Shown piece by piece: positions 12,300 through 24,236 of a stretch of 64,000 bases of DNA (position 1 is the stretch's first letter; each line of letters opens with the position of its first letter). The position numbers and the translations under genes are program-made. The stretch is from Oscheius sp. JU75 (lineage: Eukaryota; Nematoda; Chromadorea; Rhabditida; Rhabditidae), in assembly GCA_037178855.1 (NCBI GenBank), contig JASJZC010000005.1:5890001-5954000 (forward strand). Reading direction: 5' to 3'. The notes under the pieces are model-generated. The model was not told where the DNA came from. It worked only from the letters and a program-made list of their open reading frames with translations, and ran no database searches.

Positions 12300-14903
12300 T
12301 GCTCCGGAAAAGACGTCTCGGACCGGATCATCGCCGGCTTTTTCGCGCCGGCCGCCACGCCCCTGACCCCGCCCCGAGAGAAAGACTGTGAGCAAGATGG
12401 AAGAGAAGGCTCCAACTTTTTTTTTTAAAAGAAACATACCGGAAGTGACCCAAGATGCCTTTGCGGAGAACGGAAAGGTAAACTTTGGATTAAGTCTGTG
12501 GCTAAGAGACCGTTTCTAGGATTGAGGTCTTCATATTCAATCTATTCGTTGAACTAGGGAATTTTCTGGATGTCTCTTTCGTTTGGGTTGTCTCGTGTAG
12601 TGCTTATCTTCTCAACTATCATATTGGACCATCCAATTCTGTTTTATATAGTTCCCAGTGTCAGAGCAGATATACAGTATTAGATAGCATCAGACAATAG
12701 CCCAACACTCGTAGTCTGTCACTTGTCAGCTTTTCTCATCTGAGAAAATGAAAGCTTTGTCAATATATGTAGGAAGTAGATTAAAGATTGCAATATTGTA
12801 AAATCAGAAGTTGACTTGGTATCTGAGATCTCGATAACACTTTGCCTGACATCTTCAGATTGTGCTCAAAGAACAGTGAGTATGCCCTGCGCCATCGTCA
12901 TAGTAATTGTCGATTCGTCAGCTTCTGAGTCGTTTTCTGTGGCCTGCTTCAAGTTGACCCATTGATCAAACTTTGAACAGATCAGCCGCCGACGGCAACT
13001 TCGCAGCCCTTTAGTATTAGCTTAGAATTACAGGCGGCTGCGCCGCAAAAGGGTAGACTTCTTCACAGAATCTTTGGGTTTAACTTTACTCTTGAGTATA
13101 TAGCTCTTCAAAGACAGTAACCAAGACTTTGAAAATGGATCTCAGGCAACAGAGGTTGCGAAATGGTGTTGGACATCAATAGAGATAAGTAGAATTTTTT
13201 TCGGATTAAATGACTCTCCAAGTGTTCTGTACTCCGGAACTATCCAATCACATGACTGAAATGTGTTTTATGTTCTCTGGAATGTATCCGCACCTGCCTC
13301 CTTCTGCTAATTTTATTTGTTTTTCTCTGTGTTGCAGCCATCGTTTCTTTGTTTAAGATTAGCGACCGGCATTTTTTTTCCTCTGAGAGATCCCCAGACC
13401 ACCCATCCCTCTCCAGGAATAGTTTTCCTGTCACCCGAGATCCCGTCTTCCATGTCCGGTAGCGGATCAGTGAGAGAGTCGAAGTTTCTTGCCGTTCAAG
13501 TGCCTGGCCCATTCAATTCGCGCAACAGCAAGCTAGCCATGCTCTCACTCGTTGTCGAGTTTCTTTGCCTCGAGAGATACAGCCGATTTTTGGGGAGAGG
13601 ATGGGAGAGCAGGAACCGGAAGAGACAGAGACTCTTTCTCACGTAGTTTCGATTCCCCTATGTGTTCCAGATTGGGAGGGGCATGCAACATGAGTACAGA
13701 AAAGTTTCAGGGAGCCTTGGAGAATATGAGTCAGTCAGATAATCCACTAGTCAAGTGAGTTCAATGGTATGCTTCAGACAGTAAGTTCTACTCAAAGACT
13801 ACCACTTATCTTTTTGGAAACTTCCAGAAATTACTTTCTCACTGTTGACCAACTTGTAGCCGGTAGAAAAAGACGCGTTTACCAGTCCGTTTGAGCGAAA
13901 AAATTTAGAGACGTGTGTCCTGGAGATGAACCCTTGACTAGAGACGAGAGCACAGAGAATGATCATTTATTAGAAGTAGTCTTTTGACTTTAACTGTAAT
14001 TGTGGCCCCGGTGATTCTTCTTAGCTGACTTCTGATTTCACGCGCCTCCTTCAAATCCATTTCCATTTCCCGTTTCAGTGGGTGCGACGAGAGGATGAGA
14101 ACGAATAGAAGATGCTCGGCTTGTCAGTAGGAGAGGATCAGTCTTTTTTTATACGAGACAGAGAAGAGAAAACAACGTCTCAAAAAGCAGATGCGACCTC
14201 CTACGTGATACAGATGGGGTCAACAGGAAGCCAGTGTTTTCAAAGTTATGCCCTGTAGTATCGATACGATTTCATTATTTGTAATAGAAGATTTGGTCTA
14301 GTGACCAAAAGATTCGAGTGGTCAGAGCATAGTTGAGCTCCAAACCTTGGAAGGGGGCTCAAGGTGCCGCAGTAACTCTCGATAGACTATCTTGATTAAA
14401 TGTTCCCCACTATTTTCTGCTGGACTGTTAGTTCTTGGAAGTTTATTCCCATATCTAAGGTTGTCCCACATCCTGTCCTTCCGTTCTCCAACTCGACTAC
14501 AAGTTACTGTCAAGAGTTCAGTCTGGAGATCTTCGATATCCATTCCTGTCTTGTCACGATCTCCAGCTCAACCATCAGTTCCTCTCTCTCCCTCTACGAG
14601 ACATGTGTACCTAGTCTCTTTCTGTGCTCCCGTCTCATGTTTTCTCGCCCCAGGCGTCCGTGCCTGACTCACGCCTGGCGTTCAAGCCCTGTTCCTGTAT
14701 GACGACATGACTCGTCTCTCTCCTCTGTCCGAGAGCTGTGGAATGCGGGCAGCTCTTCAAGAGAGAGAGAGAGGAGGGGAAGGGCTATCGTGTATCTTTC
14801 CCTCTTTTCCCTTGAGGACAAAAAAGCCAAGACAGACATGACTCAATGTTTCATTTCTAATCACGTATAACCGTTGTACTGGCCCGTATCTTTTAAACAG
14901 TCT
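12300..14903. other. intergenic, no supported gene
   Basis: Lies between the promoter of the CC-domain gene and the 3' end of the desaturase, both minus strand. It includes scattered GA/CT-rich stretches and open frames of up to about 100 codons. None has a signal peptide, a domain or consistent splice sites. Nothing further is supported. Confidence 0.4.
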
Positions 14904-17900
14904 CTAGTGCTGCTTGCGATCCTTCTCCACCCCGACTCTGTACTGCAAGACGCCTTTGCTCTTGTGAGTCAAGTAGTCTAGGGTCACGTTAAAAGTAAAG
15001 TAGCGGAAGAGGAAGTCGTAGTTTGTCTCGCATTTGTAGCCATAAGGAGTGTTCTTGTACGGCTCCAGGAGCTTCTTGATCGGCTCTGTGGCATCCAGAA
15101 GGTTGTAGTGGGGGATCTTGGTGAAGAAGAAGTGGTGGGCGACGTGTCCTGTAACCGTGAGAATGGAAGGAATACAAAAAGACTGACCATCAGTGATGTG
15201 GTGCATGACGGTGTCTAAGCCAAAGCCATACCGTCTATCGATGGTCTGGGTCTGTCCGCGGACAAAGTTCCACTCGTCATGCTCGTAGACCTGGAAAGGA
15301 ACTTATCGTGTAGTCTTTGAGGAGTCACGATCAATCTGGATGATTCCTGGCTTTCCCGCACTCGGCGCCGCGGTCTGCCTCCTCCCCCTCCCCTTGGGTT
15401 CAGACAGAGAATTACAAACAGACATAGCTCTTCCAAATATGAATCGTAATCGTGGCGAGACTCAAAACGTCTCTAGTTTAAAGTCTCTTTATCGGTTCTT
15501 AAAAGATACGTTATCCCGACCAAAAACATCAAAGAGATGCAGCCTACCTCAACATTCTCGTCCTGGTGCTGGAGATAGGTGATGACGACCATCATGAGTC
15601 CCTGGAAGGACAGCGGGACCCAGTAGTACTTGATGTAGTTGTAGAAACTGTAGTCGCAGAGAACGAAGGCCACGTAGGCGCAGAATGCACAGCAGAGCCC
15701 GGAGACGACACATTTGACACGATCCTCAGTTGTTGTGAAAAGACGAGACCAGGGCCAGAAGTGGGAGCCGTCAGGAAGACCGATGACCGTGTAGATAGGC
15801 ATCCATCTGCAACATAGATTTTTGATTTGAATCCCCTGTTTGTTCTGTCTATTTAGAGACCGTGGGAAGCGTCCAGCTGAACAAACTCTTGCCTGGTCAT
15901 TTTTGCCGCTCCCGAACATCTTGAGATTGGCGCGTGAAAGTGGTTCTGAGCTGAAGAAAAGTCAGGCTATATTCGGGGGAGAAAGGGAGAACCGTGCACA
16001 CGCTTGTTTGCACGTCTGTTTGGAATCAGGGCCGTGTTAGAATTGAGAAGGGAACGGATTTTCATGGGTGAGAAGTTGAGCAAATTTTAAAGTTTTTTTT
16101 GCAAAGTTTTTTGAAAGATTGGAAGTTCTCTGCTGGTACCTAAATACTTTGAAAAGATTAACGAGATCTACAGGTCTGGGTCCTACACGAGGAGTACTTG
16201 CCTCACAAAAGCAAGGGACTCTTTCAGTACATAGTCGGATTCGAGAAGGATTGGTTAGCCCGCATCGAAATGAACCGGACTGAACGGTGAACTTTCTTTT
16301 AGAGGAAAACTACCAGTCGTTAACGCTACTGGTGGAGCGAGCCAAAGTCCTTGTATCTTGAACTGTTTGACTCTCTTCTAACTCGGGCCTATTTTGCTCC
16401 CACTTTCACCTCGCTAATCGGGTGCTCAAAATGTGTCGGCTGGTGCTAATCCTCCTGTCTTCGAGCGTTTGTTCCGGGAGCGAGAATTCCGGTCGCCTAA
16501 TTTCGAAAAACGGTCGCCGCAGGGCACGCGGATTAGCTGTAGCACTTGGTGGCGCTAAAGAGTCAATAGAGGAAAGAAAGAGAGGCCAGCCACTGTTTTT
16601 TGAGCAAACTACAAAGGTTGGTGGCACTAGTTATCTTATCAGTATTTCAAATCAAATGAACAAAGTTACGAACCTGAACCAACCGGAGAGTGGAAGAGCA
16701 GCAAAGTATCGCTCGAGAAGGGTTCGGCTCTCGTAGTCCTTCTGCGTGACCCATGGGTGTCCCTTGTCCTTCTCAATATGAGCAGTGTACTGGTGGTGTT
16801 GTCTAAAAAATTTGTTGAAAATACAAAAAAAAAAAGGAGAAAAAGTTCTCCCCGGCCGGGAATTGAACCCCAGTCTCGCTTGTGACAGGCGCGAATACTC
16901 ACCACTATCGAGGACGCGCAGAATTCTCTGTTCGGTTGGATCTAGCTGGCAAAATCGCTGTAAAAATTGGGAGCAAGCAAGAGTTTTTGTTATAAACTAA
17001 ACCCTTTTGTGAACAACAAGTATTCCAGGCCTGAATTAACAGGCTGCGAGAATTTGCTCGAGATTCTCAGTGTCAAGTGTCCAGGTTGGATAGAGATCTA
17101 GTCCCGGCAAAGAGTCAAGCTTTCGACTTTCCCTTTTGGAACTGTGAACTCTCGACTCTTTCCTCTGCTATATTTTGATCAAGAAAGTATTTGTTTGACA
17201 CAAACTACAGAGAAAGCGGGTGCCAATCTTTTACTTAGGCTGACTTTTGGGTGCTGATCCCAATACTGTCTCCTCTGTACACCAAGGTTTCGGCAGACTC
17301 TCTCAATCTCCAACGTTTGTCAAATCATTTCCAGCCAAAACTCTCACCTGTGAGACTTCTGCCACGGCCAGAAGGGTGCCAAAATCGGGGCATGAGCAAT
17401 GTGCCCGCAGAGGTCATTGAGCCAGATGTAGTCCGAGAAGGATCCGTGTCCGCAGTCGTGTCCGACGACGAAGAGAGCACACAGTTGGAAGCCCATGAGC
17501 CAGTACCAGACAAAGAGGCCGAGAATGCCGAAGTAGTGCTCAAAGTAGGGAACGGCCAAGTACAGGGCGGCGATGATCAGGAAGTCCTGCACCAAATATC
17601 GGATCGACTTGATCGGATCCTTGACGAAGCAGTGCGGCGGAACGACCTTTCGTACATCGTCGACTGTCGGCAGTTTTGGGGGCTCCTGAAACTCGGATTT
17701 TTGCACGAATCACCCCATATATGGACGAGAGGGAAGACTTCCTCTGAAAACTTTGGCTGATAAGGCCTTATCTGCTTGAAGGTGGTTTTTGAGGCTGATC
17801 ACACGAACAATAGAGAACAAGAGTGCACCCAAATGATTGCCAAAAAAAGATGAGAGAGAAAGTGAGCTACAGACTGTCTCCTAGTGCTTTGTTCGATCAC

Positions 17901-18898
17901 AGGTGCCTGGGAACTTTGGGACAATGGAAGCTTAAGTTTCGACTAACCTTAGCCGAAGAAATCTAGCTCTAAATGCTCAAAAGTCTCTGTATGTGTCTGA
18001 AGCCCTAATTGCCATTAGTCAGTTACTTTGTGACAGTAATTACTCTTTGCAATTCAAGCCAAATCGAGTCAGTTTGAGAGAGGCGTCTCTAGGGGAATGC
18101 TGCTCTTGTCACGGTAGCTCGGCTCTACCTGTCAGGAACCCCAACGGGGCATTAGCCAAACTTGTTAGCACAAAAAATCTCATTTTGCCTACATGTCAGT
18201 ATTTTATCGTAGATGCTCGCAACAAACCCGTCTTACTAAATAAATCGATGTATGATAGGTGAACAATTGATGGTCTCTAGAATATTGTAACAAGGACTTT
18301 TGAGTCTTTTGTCGGAGGACTGGTTCACGAATGCTACTGGTAGATAGTAGATCCTTATCGTTATCGTGCGTGTTCTATTGAAAGTCTAGAGCAGTTTTCA
18401 AGACAGTACATTGACTATATTAAGATTATATTTAGGAGAACAGTCGAAGAAAACGCTCGAAGGACCTCCATCTCTCTGTTTCTATTTCTATACAGTTTCT
18501 AGCGAGTTTGTTGCTTTTTTTTTCTCAGCAAATCGACAGCTATAAAAGGTTTTCTAATGTGAAGTTCTAGCTGGAATTACCTACCATAGGATTCTAAAAT
18601 GAACAAGGATCGATTTCATATGACTCTCAGATTTCGAACAGATGCCTCAAAAACTCGGAACATCTGATTATCCGCGCCAGTTCACAGGGGTCGATTTTTC
18701 GCGCCGGAACACGGCCCGCTCTCTCACTGCCAAAGAGTGCAACGGCTGTCCCGACTGTGTGTTCTCTGTCGCCGCTCTCACGCCATTGTCCTCTCCCCCC
18801 GAAAAACTATTTCCCCCCCGAATCTCAAAAACTGAAAAATTAGTACCTACCACTCGTTCTAGTGTCTTCTTCTGTCGAATCTGTGTGGCGATGGTCAT
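14904..18898 (-). CDS. fat-2: delta-12/omega fatty-acid desaturase, FAT-2 type
   Basis: Membrane-bound ER desaturase that introduces double bonds into fatty acyl chains (delta-12 in C. elegans FAT-2). Minus-strand exons: 18851-18898, 17348-17685, 16674-16802, 15548-15806, 15188-15290 and 14904-15148, totalling 374 codons (373 residues; FAT-2 is of similar length). The three di-iron histidine boxes are present: HDCGH, HRQHH and HVAHH. The N-terminus begins MTIAT, as in C. elegans FAT-2, and is encoded by its own 48-base exon followed by a 1,165-base intron. Four hydrophobic segments surround the boxes. The match is closer to FAT-2 (phrases such as YGFG and MHHITDG) than to the omega-3 enzyme FAT-1. 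Intron 3 (867 bases) and intron 2 (545 bases, holding a tRNA-Asp-like sequence) are long; the last intron is 39. Substrate specificity cannot be read from sequence. Confidence 0.93.
16848..16914 (-). tRNA. tRNA-Asp(GTC)-like sequence inside fat-2 intron 2
   Basis: On the minus strand the sequence starts TCCTCGATAGTGGTGAG, has an anticodon loop CTGTCAC (GTC) and a GGTTCAATTCC T-loop, and ends CGGGGAG. The acceptor stem pairs at six of seven positions. The D-arm is about four bases shorter than normal and the T-stem has a mismatch, so total length is 67 rather than about 72. It may be a pseudogene or a tRNA with a reduced D-arm. It lies in the same orientation as the host gene. Confidence 0.5.
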
Positions 18899-20233
18899 GA
18901 CTTCTGAAGATGTTCTCCTGCTGGGTCGAGACAGTGGTAACGCGAAATGGGGTGCCCGAAGAATGGCCTGATCGCGGCAGCTCTGCCTAGACACGCACTT
19001 TGGCCCGCCCCGATTTTGATACGCAACCGATTAGGGAGAGCATTTGTTCAGAGTTGGTAAAACATTTCATCATACACATAAGGTGCTGATGAAAAAGGAA
19101 ATTTTCTGCTGGACAGAAGAATTGAAGCCGAGCTCATTCTTTGGGAAATAACAGGCCTTGGTTTTGAACATTTGAGTAAACAGAGCAGTACTGCTTGTCA
19201 GTGAACATATATTGTTGATCCATCATTCGATAGGTTACCGAGATATATTCAAGAGTGTTATATCTCGGTTTCCTACTGTGGGTCCTTCGTGATTTGATAT
19301 CTCTTGCGGATGAAGTGAGGGTTTACCAATAGATGGATAGAGTCGAATCCCCTTGTTGAGAAGTGTAAAACTTTCAATTCTCCCTGGTTTTACGAGATCA
19401 AAAAATCATATACTGACTTTTTCTCCTTTTCATAGTGACTACCATTTCCCTTACAACATTCTTGCACAAAAGAGTTCTTCATCTCCGAGTCACAGTAATC
19501 CTTCCATAACGCAACTACAAAATGCTTGTAGCGTAACTAAAATTAAGCAAGAACTCTGTAGTTTACTAGCTTATCAGTTTGACCATTCATCATGCTTGTA
19601 CTCAGTTTCTAGGGCGTATCCTGCCGCCGAGGTGACTATTTTTGGGTGGACACATGAGCTTTAGCAAACTACGAATCCGGGTAGAGAGAGCCGGCGAATA
19701 AGACAATCGTCCAGTGAGGATCACGTTGTTGAGACTGTAGTGAATTGGCAAAAGATGTGCTAAACAGTGAGACAATCCAATTCTCCAAAAAACACCGGTA
19801 CTTTTCAAAACACAAGGATTCAGTTATTGATGTCACTTTCCACATTTCTCAGTGTAGGCATGTGCCTCGCTCTCCTCCTCGACCTGTATACTCTACGTGA
19901 TGTTCGTAGTAGCGACGTTCTTCAACTTGACTCCTCCTCTTTATTCTCGGTTGTTGCGACTTGTCGGTCGTCCATTCTAGAAACACAAGTTAGATGAGAA
20001 AAAAACCTTCGTCTACCTGTCTGGTGGCTGGAGTGAACGAACTGGAGTGAACAACAGACAGCCCGGTTTAAATAGGGATCCGGCCTAAAATTGGGGACTT
20101 GTTTTGTAATAACAACGCTTTTTACTGCCTGAATGTTGAGAAAGAGGGCAAAAAGCACATCTCATTGGAGACAAAACGCACAAAACTTACTTTTACAGCG
20201 AGCAAAAAATTAAAACTGGGAATCGCCACCACG

Positions 20234-20366
20234 GGGTTGTTGATTCAAATCCTGCCGAAGGCAAAACTTTATATAAACGGTTCCTAGTGTTTTCTGCCAC
20301 GCTGGTCACGATTCTAACATGTTTGTTTTTAAAAGTATTTGTTTTTTGCCTAGAAGTGAGCCGAAC
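20234..20366 (+). repeat. dispersed repeat, copy 1, with tRNA-like T-arm
   Basis: Aligns along its length with 26601-26733. Shared parts include GGGTTGTTG, CCTGCCGAAG, CAAAACTT and a TTTTCTGCCA...TCACGATTCT block. The left end resembles a tRNA T-arm and acceptor 3' strand (TTCAAATCC here, TTCGATCCC in copy 2), which suggests a tRNA-derived SINE or a relic of one. Confidence 0.55.
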
Positions 20367-20608
20367 GATCGTCGGTTTGAAAAAAAGCGCTCACCTATCT
20401 TCGTACGTGATTTTCTCCTTACTCTCTCCATAACGATCACCTCCGTACAGTCCAGACAGAATCAACAGAACTACATGATACAGCCAGTTACCATCTGTTT
20501 GCGTAACGCTCTCCCCTTCATCTACATGTGTCACCAGCCAAAAAAGCATAGCAGTCCGAATACAAAACAGATTTTTGATTCAGCCTAGGTCAACAGGATT
20601 AGGGCTTG

Positions 20609-20616
20609 CATAAAAG
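20609..20616 (+). promoter_or_regulatory. TATA-like box of C6 gene
   Basis: CATAAAAG, 31-38 bases upstream of the ATG at 20647, the same spacing seen at two other genes in this cluster. Confidence 0.45.
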
Positions 20617-20646
20617 GACACTGTTCGGAGAGAGCAGCATAACATT

Positions 20647-21225
20647 ATGTACTCTCTTCCGGTCGTCTTTCTGCTCATTGCCGCTGTCAGCTGCGACAAC
20701 TGCAAATCCTGTACGGCTGCCAGTATCGTTTTGACTGCTCCAGCACAGCAGGGAGACATTCCGGCTGTTCTCAGGTCGGTTAGCTGATTTTCTCTTGAAT
20801 TCAAATAGTGGCGGTATTGGTGATTGAAGTTAGTTTTTCCAAAGTATAAACTGGCAGGTGATAGGTATCTTTTTGAAAAGTTCAATAGCCTCAATAAACC
20901 GATGCGATTTTTCCATGATCCTTTCCATTTAGAAATGTGTCAACGGACGAGAACGCTTGCGTGACTGCCTCGGCAGTCTGTGTTCCTACAGTCGGTAATT
21001 TCGCCTACATGCAGTTCAACAAGGAGATTGGCGGACCAGCTGCTGCTTCCAACGGAGTCAGTCCCATTCCTATCAACTCTCATCCATTTTCAGCAAGTGA
21101 CTGCCGACTTGGTCTGTAGCAAAGAAGGAAAATGGGCCTTTACCATGTCTGGAGCGACTCTCGTCATCACAGAAATTGGCTGTGCTCAAGCCAAGACACC
21201 CGTTCCTTCTATGCCAACAATGTAA
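20647..21225 (+). CDS. secreted C6-domain protein
   Basis: Exons 20647-20774, 20933-21056 and 21094-21225 give 127 residues. A signal peptide (MYSLPVVFLLIAAVSC) is followed by CDNCKSC, then cysteines in TVC-like and ADLVC contexts, an AYMQFN stretch and a C-terminal EIGC. This spacing fits the C6 domain, a nematode-enriched extracellular module of unknown function with six conserved cysteines. The second intron is 37 bases. The last 50 bases of intron 1 recur 2.86 kb downstream (23747-23798). It is the first gene of a cluster of small secreted proteins. Function unknown. Confidence 0.75.
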
Positions 21226-21230
21226 ATACT

Positions 21231-22105
21231 TTAATGAAGAATCATGAAGACTAGAAAAAACCACATTGGGAGAGGATAGGTGTCGGCGTGGTTCAGAATA
21301 TAGAAAATGTTCCATTGACGAAGGCGAGAGATGTTCCGATGCTCGGCTTCAGACTCGGGCCACGAGGTTTCCGCAGAGTTGAGGTCGAAATTGCAGCGCG
21401 TCATGTTACAGAGCCATTGTTCTCTGCCTGTGTAGGATCGATAGAAGCCGGGCTGAAAAGAGTGAGAGATAGGAGAGGGTGATCCCGCTTATCTTGTTAC
21501 TGGCTGACTACTAATCGCCATTCCCGTAGAAAATATTTTACCTGCATGGTCTCGACCGGAAGACCTGATGCGAACGAGATACAGCCTCTGTGGACATCTC
21601 CGTGGGAAGTGGACGAGATGAAGCACATCTGCACAGTCTTTTCGTCTCTAACCGTAGTCTCACCTGTCCCTGACAAGATTCCGTGCTTCTTAGGTAGGGA
21701 AACGTGGGCGAGTAGTAGTCCATGTAACACTCAATCGCATTGGAATTTGTCGGGAATATGAGGTCCTGGGGTGAGATCTGGTCACCATAACAGACGACTC
21801 TCTGTCTGTGACCTATATATGTCAAAACTGCACAGGTTCCTGGCCATGCCAGGACGACGTCGGTCACGGAAAAAAGATCCCATTCGTTCTCCGCGGAGCA
21901 GTCACTCGTCTCCGAGGTGAAGGAACTGTTCATGATTATGAACATGTCGCTCTCGTAGATACAGAAGGAACTGGCACATGGCTTGAGCCAGCGGCGATTC
22001 TCGCCAATCCCGTCGAATTCTCTACGCTCACAGACTTTTGTAGGCAGTTGACTGACAGCGTTGACTCCTGACATGAATGTGACGTTGACGTTGCAGCCGG
22101 CCGAG
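21231..22105 (-). CDS. ET-module-like secreted or GPI-type protein, 5' exon not found
   Basis: Minus-strand exons 21664-22105, 21542-21628 and 21231-21428. The second and third exons contain CQGQMCF, a GCISFASGL segment and WLCNMTRCN, matching the cysteine layout of the nematode ET module. A first cysteine-rich unit (VCERREF ... PCASSFC) sits in the large exon. The protein ends in a hydrophobic tail (PLPMWFFLVFMILH), which may be a GPI-anchor signal. Exon 1 begins at a splice acceptor, so a signal-peptide exon must lie upstream; I could not place it. The reading through the middle of the large exon is open, but an extra intron there is possible. The stop lies five bases from the stop of the C6 gene on the other strand, so the two genes are tail-to-tail with almost no spacer. 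Confidence 0.6.
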
Positions 22106-22224
22106 CTGGAAAAATTCTTTAGAATGGTATAATAATATTCTCAACTTTTTAGCAGACACAAATAGCGTAATCCCGGGGATTAAATGACATTAAATTAATT
22201 AAATTAAATGACCTTGATGCGGAT

Positions 22225-22332
22225 AGATTGACAGACAAGCGCTGTAACCACTAGGCCACGAGACCGAAATTTTACAGAAACGGTACGGGCGTGCCGGCTT
22301 TTATATGCAGCCAAGTGGTTAGCACTTAGCTA
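22225..22332. repeat. head-to-head tRNA-like element, copy A
   Basis: On the minus strand reads GTGGCCTAGTGGTTAC, a tRNA A-box. About 45 bases away on the plus strand reads CAGCCAAGTGGTTAGC, another A-box. The whole unit, including the GC-rich spacer ACGGTACGGGCGTGCCGG, is similar to 38551-38655. Neither half folds into a full tRNA. Confidence 0.55.
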
Positions 22333-22961
22333 CATTTTGTTTGAAATCTCGTGTTTCTGATTTGATCCCGATCGGAGACTACCTTTTTCTAAATGTCTTT
22401 CTGGGGGTTTCGACCATTCTGAACACTATTTCGATGTACTTTTACTTCTATAATAAAACGCGCATTTTAGCGTGTAGCGGCACAGTCAGCACGATCCCGA
22501 ATAAGTGCAGTAAATTTTAGATATGCTTAACCCCGACTCTCACTCAGTACCCTGTCACGCTAAACTGGCTGACAGCGTCATAACCATAGAGGATTTTGGC
22601 AGAACATAAATGACCTATTATTTATTGTTTCTCAGGGTGTTTGGATTTTAGGGTTCCCGTTAACAAATCTCAGTGTGAGGTGGATAAAATAAAGCACATC
22701 TGCACAGTCATTTGCCTTTCCTAGCGGGCTTACCTTTTCAACTTGCTCTGGAAATTTTGTGGACGAATTCTGAGTGGCTACTAGTTTCTCTTAGACTCCT
22801 GTTTTCCCCAGTACCCTTTTCTTTCCTCTACCCTAGGCCACATTGCCACGAACGAGCTGAAGCCATTCTCCAGTTATTTCTGGAACCGTTTTGTTGTCCC
22901 TAGCAACCCGAATACGCTTGTCTCCCGCCCCTCTGTCCAGTCAATCCTTCTTTTCTCGAAA

Positions 22962-23217
22962 ATGTCCGACGACAGCAACTGTGATCCCGACTACACCCAG
23001 TACAACGAGGACAGCGTTCCGCCAGAGGAGAGAGTGAGTTGCTTTTGCATCCCAATGACTCTCTTCATAGGAAATTGAGCACACTCATCCCGGTCGTCCC
23101 GATCTCGACTACGATGATACTCCGGTCGGTCCGGCTGAGGGAGCGGTCTGTGATAAAGGGATCCATCATTATCAGGAGCAACAAAAAAAGGAGCGTGAGG
23201 GGGAGGAAGAGAATTGA
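22962..23217 (+). CDS. small acidic protein, unknown
   Basis: Two exons (22962-23033, 23071-23217) separated by a 37-base intron give 72 residues. The start MSDDSNCDPDY is rich in Asp, Glu, Pro and Gln, and the C-terminus is strongly charged (EREGEEEN). There is no signal peptide or membrane segment, so it is probably an intracellular, disordered protein. AATAAA lies at 23263-23268. I do not recognise a family. The support is the clean start, canonical splice sites, conserved short-intron size, codon composition and polyadenylation signal. It is the only member of this cluster without a secretion signal. Confidence 0.5.
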
Positions 23218-23746
23218 GGAATTGGGATTCTGATGTTCTTATTTTGGGATCTATTTGAGTTTAATAAAGATTAACAAGAAGGTAATATTGTTGCCCATTT
23301 AGCCATATATGGTTTGTCTCATATAAAACTGACAGAACCTGTGTAGGCTGGTCTCGGCAGTGTGAGAGTCTCAGTAGATTGGAATGGGTAGAAGCCAGTT
23401 CAAGGTTTTCTAACATTGCCCTGAGAGAAGACCTCCCCTCTATTGCATGATACACAGACGGTCCTGGCTTTGTGTCAACCGTCCTCGCTCAGTCGTCCTA
23501 GTCCACCTTTGGCACAACTACTGAAGTTAAATCACAGGCTCCTTCGAGTCTAACACGTAGCTCTAGTCTTTCGATTTTCTGTAAAACTCTAGTTTATATC
23601 GAAATCTGTAATTGGACGAGGAAGAACGGCCATGAGAAAAGTTGAGACAGTTATCTCCGCGGTTGGGCTTATCCAGCGTTGGACAGTTCAGGTTTGAGAT
23701 AAAAAAAAGCATATTCCAGGGACTCGAAGTCTGTCAAGAACATCTC

Positions 23747-23798
23747 AGCCTCAATAAACCGATGCGATTTTTCCATGATCCTTCCCATTTAGAAATGT
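23747..23798 (+). repeat. copy of C6-gene intron 1 end
   Basis: Matches 20887-20938 with one difference over about 52 bases, including the splice acceptor TTTAG and the first exon bases AAATGT. Downstream sequence then differs from C6 exon 2. Confidence 0.85.
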
Positions 23799-23903
23799 AC
23801 TCTGTCTGGTTGTCAAGCAGGGACCTCGTTTCCTAATTCACATCCTGATTTCTAAACCCGCATAGCCGAAAAATCAGGGAACCGAAAGACCAAAAAAAAT
23901 GAC

Positions 23904-24236
23904 TCACTCGCAAAGACAAAGCGTATGACCATCTTGGTTCAGTCGACAGCCAACCGGAGCCATGGATCCAATCACGCAGCCCTATTAACTGCTTTTAAAT
24001 GAGACATAATGATTACCATGTCCTGAAAAGTGTCCGCACCACCGTCGTACCGGTACTCTATCAAGTAACATTGATCTCCTTGACAGTCTGTGGAACATCT
24101 GAAACCGAAGATTTGTTTGAGAAATCGATCAGGGAACAGACTGAAGTTCTCCGTCAGCGTCCTGTCGACAGTTTCTACAGGCTATCAAAGCTGTAGAGCC
24201 AGAAATGGAAAGTATGAGCAGAATGAATAGACGCAT
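23904..24236 (-). CDS. secreted ET-module protein
   Basis: Minus-strand exons 24142-24236, 24017-24098 and 23904-23981 with introns of 43 and 35 bases; 84 residues, phases exact. Signal peptide MRLFILLILSISGSTALIA, then CRNC, CSTDCQGDQCYL, an MGCVIGS segment, VGCRL and a terminal LCLCE. The cysteine order fits the ET module, an extracellular domain expanded in nematodes, of unknown function. The whole mature protein is one module. Same orientation as the larger ET-like gene at 21.2-22.1 kb and probably a diverged relative. Confidence 0.75.

Larger units (their letters stand above)
18899..20646. other. divergent intergenic region, fat-2 / C6 gene
   Basis: Should contain the promoters of fat-2 (leftward) and of the small C6-domain gene (rightward). 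It holds a perfect 10-base-stem hairpin at 19238-19268 and one copy of a dispersed repeat (20234-20366). No other coding sequence is supported. Confidence 0.5.

Noticed and set aside
17251..17760. Plus-strand open frame of 169 codons
   Set aside because: Antisense to the conserved desaturase exon 2 carrying the first histidine box.
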